Of a stretch of 17,758 nt of DNA, positions 12,459-17,758 are shown in pieces; position 1 is the stretch's first letter; every line of letters begins with the position of its first letter. Both the position numbers and the translations under genes were made by a program. The notes beneath the pieces are model-generated. The model saw nothing but the letters and a program-made list of their open reading frames with translations. It did no database searches and had not been told where the DNA came from. The DNA comes from Acidobacteriota bacterium (GTDB lineage Bacteria > Acidobacteriota > Polarisedimenticolia > Polarisedimenticolales > Polarisedimenticolaceae): assembly GCA_011773795.1 (NCBI GenBank), contig WVWW01000035.1, positions 11,214 to 28,971 of the forward strand, written 5' to 3'.

Positions 12459-15008
12459 TCAGATCTCGACGCCCCTCAAACGGAGCGCGTTCAAGACCAC
12501 GGACACCGAGGATGCGCTCATCGCGAAGGCGGCGAAGATCGGGCCGATCAGAATTCCGAAGAACGGGTACAGGACGCCGGCGGCGATCGGTACGCCGGCC
12601 GCGTTGTAGACGAGGGCGAAGAACAGGTTCTGCTTGATGTTGCGCATCGTCGCTACCGACAGGCGGCGGGCGCGCACGATGCCGTCCAGATTGCCCTTGA
12701 CCAGGGTGAAGCCGGCGCTCTCGATGGCGACGTCCGCACCGGTGCCCATGGCGATGCCGACGTCGGCCTGGGCGAGCGCGGGCGCATCGTTGACACCGTC
12801 GCCGGCCATCGCCACCTTGCGGCCCGCCGACTGAAGCTCGGCGATGATTCGGGCCTTGTCCTCGGGCAGCACGTCGGCGCGGATCTCGTCGATGCCGAGG
12901 CGCCCTGCCACCGCCCGGGCGGTACGCTCGTTGTCGCCGGTCGCCATGATGATCCGGAATCCGAGCTCGTGCAGGGCTGTAAGGGCGGCCGGGGTGGTCT
13001 CCTTGACCGGATCCGCAACGCTCACGAGTCCCGCGATTGCGCCGCCGACCACGACGAACATCACCGTCTCCCCTTCGTCTCGGCGAGCGTCGGCCATCGC
13101 GGTGAACCGATCGCCGGTGAGCCCAAGCTCCGCGACCAGCTTCGCGTTTCCGAGCGCCACTGCCTGACCCTCGACCACGCCCTTCACGCCCTTGCCGGTG
13201 ATCGCTTCGAAGTCCCCGGCCTTGCCGAGCTCGATGCCGCGCACCTCGGCGCCGTCGACGATGGCCTCGGCGAGCGGGTGCTCGGACCCCTTCTCCAGCG
13301 TCGCCGCCAGGCGCAGCACCTCGGTCTCGTCGTAGCCTTTCTCCGGCAGCACGGCAACGAGCTTCGGCTTGCCCTCCGTGAGGGTGCCGGTCTTGTCGAC
13401 GATCAGGGTGTCGACCTTGGCGAAGCGCTCCAGCGCCTCGGCGTTCTTGATCAGCACGCCCGCCTGTGCGCCGCGGCCGGTGGCCGTCATGATCGACATC
13501 GGCGTCGCCAGGCCGAGCGCGCAGGGGCAGGCGATGATCAGCACCGCCACGGCCGAGACCAGCGCGTAGGACAGGGCCGGCGACGGACCCCACACCGCCC
13601 AGGCGATGAAGGACAGCACCGCGACCCCGATCACGGCTGGAACGAACCGTCCCGCGACCATGTCGGCGAACTTCTGGATGGGGGCGCGCGAGCGCTGGGC
13701 GTTCGCCACCATCTCGACGATCTGGCTCAGCATGGTATCCGCACCGACCCGTGTCGCCTCCATCACCACGGTGCCGGTGCCGTTGATAGTGGCGCCCGTG
13801 ACCTTGTCGCCCGCGACCTTCTCCACCGGCACCGGCTCGCCGGTGATCATGCTCTCGTCGATGGCCGTGCGGCCCTCGACCACCACGCCGTCGACCGGCA
13901 CCTTGTCGCCGGGGCGAACGCGCAGGCGGTCCCCGACGACGACCGCCTCGAGCGGTATCTCTTCCTCGCTGCCGTCGGCGCGGATGACCCGGGCGGTCTT
14001 CGCGGCCATGTCGAGCAGCGCCCGGATCGCCTTGCCGGTGCCCTCGCGGGCGCGCAGCTCCATGACCTGGCCGAGCAGGACCAGGGTGACGATCACGGCC
14101 GCCGCCTCGAAGTACACGCCGACGTGCCCGCCTTCGTCGCGGAACCCGTCCGGGAAGATCCCGGGTGCCAGCACCGCGACGATGCTGAACAGGTATGCCG
14201 CTGCAACGCCCATGCCGATCAGCGAAAACATGTTGAGGTTCATGGTCCGAAACGAGCGGTAGCCGCGCTCGAAGAACGGCCAGCCCGACCACAGGATCAC
14301 CGGTGTCGCGATGACGAGCTCGAGCCAAAGAGCGGTGCGCTCCCCGAAGAAGTCACGGATAGCGGTCAGCCCTACGAACGGCGACATGGTCAGGACCAGC
14401 AGCGGCACCGTCAGCGCGATGCCGACGTACAGGCGGCGGGTGAAGTCCACGAGCTCCGGGTTCGGCCCTTCGTCGGCTGCCGCGGGGGAGACAAGCTCCA
14501 GCCCCATGCCGCACAGCGGGCACGACCCCGGTCCGGTCTGGCGCACCTCGGGGTGCATCGGGCAGGTGTACACCGGCCCGGCGTAGCCCGCGGGTACCGT
14601 GTCGTACACGCCCGGCGCATCAGAAGCGGCGGCACCGTGGCGGTGACCGTCGGGGGAGTGGTCGTGTTCCGCGTGCAGCGCCGCGCTGCCCTCCGGCACG
14701 AGGTGCATGCCGCACTTGGGGCAGTCGCCCGGGGCCTCGCTTCGCACCTCCGGATGCATGGGGCACACGTAGACGGCCACGGGTGTCGGACGCTCCGCGT
14801 CGGCGTCCCGCGCGTCGGCCCCGAGGTATCGAGCGGGCTCGGCCCGGAACTTCTCCAGGCAGTGCGCGCTGCAGAATCGATGGGTGACGCGGTCGTGCAT
14901 GAGGCGGTGCGGCGAGTCTGCCGTGACCGTCATGCCACAGACCGGGTCGTGCAGCCGATCAATCTGGGCGTGCGTGCCGCGTGTCCCGTCCGTCTTCTTG
15001 TGTCCCAT
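12459..15008 (-). CDS. copA: P1B-type copper/silver-translocating ATPase with YHS and two HMBD modules
   Basis: Inner-membrane pump of about 849 residues that exports Cu+ or Ag+ using ATP. The N-terminus is unusual: a YHS domain (DPVCGMTVT at about 21, FCSAHC at about 45-50), a first heavy-metal-binding module (VCPMHPEV at 81, GDCPKCGMHLVP), a His-rich linker (HAEHDHSPDGHRHG), then a second copy (TCPMHPEV at 149, GSCPLCGMGLE). No classical GMxCxxC HMA domain is seen. The pump core is complete: TGEP (389-392), the transport CPC (494-496), phosphorylation motif DKTGT (538-542), SEHP (575-578), GDGVND, and the YN and MSxSS ligands of helices 7 and 8 (LVYNAAG, FAMSASSVSVV). The ATG at 15008 is chosen because a GGGGGA site lies about 10 bases upstream; ATG 15092 would add 28 residues without domain features. 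The specificity class (Cu+/Ag+) rests on these motifs. Confidence 0.95.
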   Translation of the reverse strand: MGHKKTDGTRGTHAQIDRLHDPVCGMTVTADSPHRLMHDRVTHRFCSAHCLEKFRAEPARYLGADARDADAERPTPVAVYVCPMHPEVRSEAPGDCPKCGMHLVPEGSAALHAEHDHSPDGHRHGAAASDAPGVYDTVPAGYAGPVYTCPMHPEVRQTGPGSCPLCGMGLELVSPAAADEGPNPELVDFTRRLYVGIALTVPLLVLTMSPFVGLTAIRDFFGERTALWLELVIATPVILWSGWPFFERGYRSFRTMNLNMFSLIGMGVAAAYLFSIVAVLAPGIFPDGFRDEGGHVGVYFEAAAVIVTLVLLGQVMELRAREGTGKAIRALLDMAAKTARVIRADGSEEEIPLEAVVVGDRLRVRPGDKVPVDGVVVEGRTAIDESMITGEPVPVEKVAGDKVTGATINGTGTVVMEATRVGADTMLSQIVEMVANAQRSRAPIQKFADMVAGRFVPAVIGVAVLSFIAWAVWGPSPALSYALVSAVAVLIIACPCALGLATPMSIMTATGRGAQAGVLIKNAEALERFAKVDTLIVDKTGTLTEGKPKLVAVLPEKGYDETEVLRLAATLEKGSEHPLAEAIVDGAEVRGIELGKAGDFEAITGKGVKGVVEGQAVALGNAKLVAELGLTGDRFTAMADARRDEGETVMFVVVGGAIAGLVSVADPVKETTPAALTALHELGFRIIMATGDNERTARAVAGRLGIDEIRADVLPEDKARIIAELQSAGRKVAMAGDGVNDAPALAQADVGIAMGTGADVAIESAGFTLVKGNLDGIVRARRLSVATMRNIKQNLFFALVYNAAGVPIAAGVLYPFFGILIGPIFAAFAMSASSVSVVLNALRLRGVEI

Positions 15009-15088
15009 GGTCGATCGGTCCCCCACCAGTGGCGTACGCTGGAACTGATGCACATTCGAGGCTTCGGAGCGCCAATTGCCGAGCTGTT

Positions 15089-15127
15089 TCATTTCTGGCC
15101 ACCGTTGGCTCGGCGCTGTGGGTTCAT
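15089..15127 (-). CDS. Possible 12-residue leader peptide upstream of the ATPase
   Basis: ATG at 15127 is preceded by GGAAGG about 7 bases upstream and encodes MNPQRRANGGQK, ending in a TGA that overlaps an in-frame ATG of the ATPase reading frame at 15092 (ATGA). If translated, it could couple to a longer ATPase form or act as a leader. It contains no Cys or His run that would sense metal. It is very short, so chance is a real possibility. Confidence 0.2.
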   Translation of the reverse strand: MNPQRRANGGQK

Positions 15128-15291
15128 CGCCGCGCCTTCCTTTCGTCTATGGCATCAGCCTAGCCCCCCGGGCATCGTCGATAGATTGCTCCAACATTAC
15201 GAAATATTGAGGGGCGAGCCATCGGGCCAATCGACGGGTGCCGTACCCGTTATTGCGACCGTGTATAGGTCCCGGCATCACCTGACAATCT

Positions 15292-15310
15292 CCCCCATGG
15301 ACAATGGGGG
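15292..15310. promoter_or_regulatory. Perfect inverted repeat CCCCCAT-N5-ATGGGGG, candidate operator
   Basis: Seven-base arms match exactly around GGACA. It overlaps the upstream side of a possible minus-strand promoter facing the ATPase. G/C-tract dyads of this general shape are bound by CsoR/RcnR-family metal sensors, which is the basis for suggesting an operator. The sequence is not an exact match to a consensus I can verify. Confidence 0.3.
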
Positions 15311-15383
15311 TCGCGGCGCGCGCGGCGCGAATCGAACGGAGTCGACACACAACTACAACGGCCGCTGGCGATAGTCGACAGAG

Positions 15384-16280
15384 ATGCGACCCACCACGAT
15401 CCTCAAGCTCGTTCTCGTGATGCTCCTCTGGGCGAGCTGCTTCCCGTTGATCACAGCTGCCCTCGACCTCGCGCCGCACCTGACGTTCGCGGCGATTCGC
15501 GCCTTCCTGGCCGGGGCGACGCTGCTTGCCATCGGCGCGGCGCTACGCCGCCCGTTTCCGCGCGGGGTGCGAATCTGGTTGCTGCTCTCGGCCATCGGTC
15601 TCGGGGCCACCACGTTCGCCTTCCTCGGGATGTTCCACGCGGCGGAGTTCATCTCGCCAGGCATCGCGACGGTCATCGCGAACACGCAACCGATGATGGC
15701 GGCGATTCTGGCACACGCGCTGCTCGGCGAGCGGCTCGGGCACCGGGGCAAGATCGGGCTTGCAGTCGGGTTTGCCGGGATCGTGACGATCGCCTACCCG
15801 GAGCTGTTCTCGACGACGCGAGGGAGCTCGGCGCTCGGGTTTGCCTATATTGTCCTCGCGGCGCTCGGTATCACCGTCAGCAACGTGCTCATCAAGCGAT
15901 TGGCCGGAAGGGTCGATCCCTTGATGGGAATGGGCGCGCAGCTCGTCGTGGGTGGGGTGCCGCTCGTGCTCGCCGCAATGGTCCTCGAGGCGCCGGGTAC
16001 CGTGCAGTGGTCACTGCGATTCACGGGCGCCTTGCTGGCGCTCGCGCTCCCCGGTACGGCGCTCGTCTACTGGCTCTGGTTCTCGCTGCTGCAATCGGTT
16101 GAGCTCAACAAGGCTAACGCGTTCAGCTTTTTGATCCCGATCTTCGGACTGGCCATGGGTGTCGGTCTGTTCGGTGAGCACATCGGCTGGCACGAGGCAA
16201 CCGGTGCGATGTTGACCGTGCTCGGGCTGGATCTCGTCGTTCGGCGGCGTCGTGGGGAGGGTGTTCCGGGTAACGCCTGA
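15384..16280 (+). CDS. EamA/DMT-superfamily permease
   Basis: A 298-residue inner-membrane transporter with ten predicted helices in two homologous EamA halves. The first half starts at residue 5 (ILKLVLVMLLWASCFPLI, the typical W-x-S/G-x-x-F/P opening) and includes FAFLGMFHAAEFISPGIATV and QPMMAAILAHALLGERL. The second half starts near residue 150 (LGFAYIVLAALGITVSNVLI) and includes NKANAFSFLIPIFGLAMGVGLFGE. Family members mostly export amino acids or metabolites; the substrate here cannot be read from sequence. The ATG at 15384 has only a weak purine-rich site next to it. It is divergent from the ATPase and converges with the Rieske gene. Confidence 0.88.
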   Translation: MRPTTILKLVLVMLLWASCFPLITAALDLAPHLTFAAIRAFLAGATLLAIGAALRRPFPRGVRIWLLLSAIGLGATTFAFLGMFHAAEFISPGIATVIANTQPMMAAILAHALLGERLGHRGKIGLAVGFAGIVTIAYPELFSTTRGSSALGFAYIVLAALGITVSNVLIKRLAGRVDPLMGMGAQLVVGGVPLVLAAMVLEAPGTVQWSLRFTGALLALALPGTALVYWLWFSLLQSVELNKANAFSFLIPIFGLAMGVGLFGEHIGWHEATGAMLTVLGLDLVVRRRRGEGVPGNA

Positions 16281-16388
16281 CGGTTGGGCCGCGCGGCGGA
16301 CAGGCAAGACAGACGGTCTTCAGGGAGCCCGGGGCCGAGAGTGGCGCTGGCCAGTCGTTACGAATCACGCCCCGGTTGGACGCTCAGT

Positions 16389-16991
16389 CTACGCGCTGTT
16401 CCCGTCGCGGCCGATCTCGAGTGTTCGTTCGTCGAGGTAGCGGTAGGGCGGGATCAGCAGGTTCGTCGGCGCGGGAACGCCCGTGTACACACGACCCGCG
16501 AGGTCGAAGCGGGAGCCGTGGCACGGGCAGAAGTACCCACCCGCCCAGGCGGGACCGAGGTCCGCGGGCGCGGGCTCGGGACGGAACGTCGGCACGCAGC
16601 CGAGATGCGTGCACAGCCCGACCGCGACGAGGTATTCGGGTCGAATCGACCGATGGACGTTGCGCGCGTAGGCCGGTTGCTGGCTGGTGACATTCGACGC
16701 CGGGTCGCGGAGCTGGCCGTCGAGCCCGCTGAGGCGGTCGAGCATCTCGCGCGTTCTGCGGAGCACCCACACCGGCTTCCCGCGCCACTCCATGGTGATC
16801 TGCGCCCCGGGCTCGATCTTCGAGACGTCCACGACCACCGGCGCGCCTGCCGCGCGAGCTCGCTCGCTGGGCTGCCAGGACGCGATGAAGGGCCAGCCGG
16901 CGGCCGCCACGCCGGTTGCGCCGACCACGGCGGTCGACGCAGTCAGAAACCGCCGGCGCATTGCGTCTGTGTTATCGGTGAGCGTGCTCAT
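16389..16991 (-). CDS. petA: Ubiquinol-cytochrome c reductase Rieske iron-sulfur subunit (PetA-type)
   Basis: A 200-residue [2Fe-2S] protein of the cytochrome bc1 type. The N-terminus has a Tat-like signal anchor (MRRRFLTASTAVVGATG, then hydrophobic to WPFIA), followed by VDVSKIEPGAQITMEWRGKP and PVWVLRRT, typical of proteobacterial PetA. The cluster ligands are intact: CTHLGC (about 127-132) and CPCHGS (about 155-160), with Cys and His in each box and the extra disulfide Cys. It ends with YRYLDERTLEIG. The ATG at 16991 has GAGGA about 10 bases upstream. The usual partners petB and petC are not downstream: only 108 bases separate its stop from the EamA stop. It may therefore be an orphan copy or have a relocated complex. 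Length is normal. Confidence 0.92.
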   Translation of the reverse strand: MSTLTDNTDAMRRRFLTASTAVVGATGVAAAGWPFIASWQPSERARAAGAPVVVDVSKIEPGAQITMEWRGKPVWVLRRTREMLDRLSGLDGQLRDPASNVTSQQPAYARNVHRSIRPEYLVAVGLCTHLGCVPTFRPEPAPADLGPAWAGGYFCPCHGSRFDLAGRVYTGVPAPTNLLIPPYRYLDERTLEIGRDGNSA

Positions 16992-17268
16992 CTGAAACGG
17001 CTCCTCGCATTGGCTAGGCGGGGCGCCGTCGTGTCCGGACCTATCCCGGGGTTGACGCCCTACTTGATCTTCGTGTTCGACCGTAGCTCGGCGACGTTCA
17101 CGCGCCCGTTGCCGGATCGTTACGCGTGGTTTAGGAAGGTGCGGGCTCCGTGCGGCGCCGCTTCTCCCGTGTCTCCCAGCGAAACAGCGCCCACGCAGCG
17201 TGATGCGGCCAGGGACTCTGCTCCCGCCGGGCCCGCGTCTACTACGCGCGCCGGGGGACGGAGCGCCT
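16992..17268. other. Intergenic stretch upstream of the Rieske gene
   Basis: These 277 bases contain no open frame with convincing coding bias. They likely contain the Rieske promoter, but no clear -35/-10 pair was identified. Confidence 0.4.
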
Positions 17269-17706
17269 TCAGGTAAAGTCGGGTGCACGCCGCCAAAGGC
17301 CGCGGCGACAGAGCCACAGTCCAAGAGGGGGCAGCACCAGCCACTGCGCCAGAGGGGAGAGGCCCGTGCCGAGTCCGGGTACCACGGGCATCGCATCGGC
17401 ATACGTCCACGCCGCCCGCACGCCCGTGTTCAGCCACTCGCTGTACACGGTGTAGCCAGCGCCGATCGCGGTCGCGAGCGCCGCGACTCGCCAGAATCGG
17501 GCCCCGGGCCAGTCGCCGCGCCCCGCGACGACCAGCGCGAGCGATAACGAGGCCCCGGCGATGAGGACATCGCCGCCGGTGCAGTGGAGCACCGCGAACG
17601 CGATGTCCCGGGCCGGGGCCTCCGCCCAAAGCGTGTAGAGCGGAAGCTGAGCCACTTCCCAGACGAGGTGCGCCGACACGGTCCACAACAGATAATGGCG
17701 GAGCAT
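17269..17706 (-). CDS. Conserved-looking multi-span membrane protein, unassigned
   Basis: A 145-residue inner-membrane protein with about four hydrophobic helices: residues 5-22 (YLLWTVSAHLVWEVAQLP), 35-62 (IAFAVLHCTGGDVLIAGASLSLALVV), 73-92 (VAALATAIGAGYTVYSEW) and 112-135 (GLSPLAQWLVLPPLGLWLC). Polar residues inside the helices (HLVWE, HCTGGD, YSEWLN) suggest a functional membrane core rather than a simple anchor, possibly binding a cofactor or metal. No family name can be given. The ATG at 17706 has GAGG about 9 bases upstream. It precedes the Rieske gene on the same strand by 277 bases, so a shared transcript is uncertain. Confidence 0.7.
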   Translation of the reverse strand: MLRHYLLWTVSAHLVWEVAQLPLYTLWAEAPARDIAFAVLHCTGGDVLIAGASLSLALVVAGRGDWPGARFWRVAALATAIGAGYTVYSEWLNTGVRAAWTYADAMPVVPGLGTGLSPLAQWLVLPPLGLWLCRRGLWRRAPDFT

Positions 17707-17758
17707 GGAGATCCACCTCAGGGGCTGGGAGCAAGCGCCGCTCGCGGGCTGGGTTGCA

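Larger units (their letters stand above)
15009..15383. promoter_or_regulatory. Divergent control region between the metal ATPase and the EamA exporter
   Basis: These 375 bases hold no large gene. Visible elements are a 12-codon open frame (15089-15127, listed separately), an imperfect AT-rich dyad at 15192-15209 (CAACATT and AATATTG around ACGA, one mismatch), and a G/C-tract dyad at 15292-15310 (listed separately). On the minus strand TTGTCA (15288-15283) and TATACA (15267-15262) make a possible -35/-10 pair with a short 15-base spacer. Some metal-responsive regulators bind dyads of these kinds, but no regulator gene lies in the window. Confidence 0.4.

Noticed and set aside
12448..15374. 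Very long open frames overlapping the metal ATPase: about 800 codons on the plus strand and about 626 codons in another minus frame
   Set aside because: Their products are low-complexity Arg/Gly/Asp/His sequence without domains, a usual by-product of GC-rich coding DNA. The ATPase frame has all family motifs.
16288..16297. GCCGCGCGGC palindrome between the EamA and Rieske stops as a bidirectional terminator
   Set aside because: There is no loop-forming spacing and no T-tract on either side; it is a likely chance palindrome in GC-rich DNA.

Overview
The window is a GC-rich proteobacterial segment, most likely from a gammaproteobacterium or a close beta relative. This is inferred from GC-rich third codon positions, a DsbC/DsbD pair, a PetA-type Rieske protein and a set of small proteins (DUF411, DUF2933, DUF5676, YHS) that travel with metal-resistance genes in such bacteria. 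Most of it reads as an accessory metal-stress region, probably copper or silver, joined to a periplasmic thiol-disulfide toolkit.

Layout. 1-757 (-): 5'-truncated IS5-family transposase running off the left edge. 776-1252 (-): membrane-anchored cytochrome c. 1637-1990 (+): small exported His/Cys-rich protein. 2129-6728 (+): compact thiol-redox operon of DsbC, DsbD, a DsbA-like protein, a SoxW-like thioredoxin (apparently frameshifted near 6280) and a 92-residue single-span membrane protein. Converging on it is a long leftward array from about 15008 to 6764: P1B-type metal ATPase, DUF2933 protein, ICMT-like membrane methyltransferase, TM-YHS protein, DUF5676-like membrane protein, YHS miniprotein, YVTN beta-propeller, a start-less coding remnant, AhpD-like protein, a possible 39-residue miniprotein, DUF411 protein, and an Lgt-like/TlpA fusion. 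15384-16280 (+): EamA exporter. 16389-16991 (-): Rieske protein with no cytochrome b gene next to it. 17269-17706 (-): multi-span membrane protein.

How it may work together (inference). The ATPase exports soft metal ions. Small YHS and His-rich proteins around it offer extra thiol and imidazole ligands, and DUF411 resembles metal-linked CGCC proteins. Copper-damaged periplasmic cysteines could be repaired by DsbC, fed by DsbD, and re-oxidised by the DsbA-like protein. TlpA- and SoxW-like thioredoxins and the AhpD-like protein may add reducing or peroxide-handling capacity. Repeated 4-base overlaps (ATGA or TTGA) support translational coupling in both arrays.

Limits. All family names come from motif reading without a database search. 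No tRNA, rRNA or CRISPR array was seen. Promoters and operators are low confidence.
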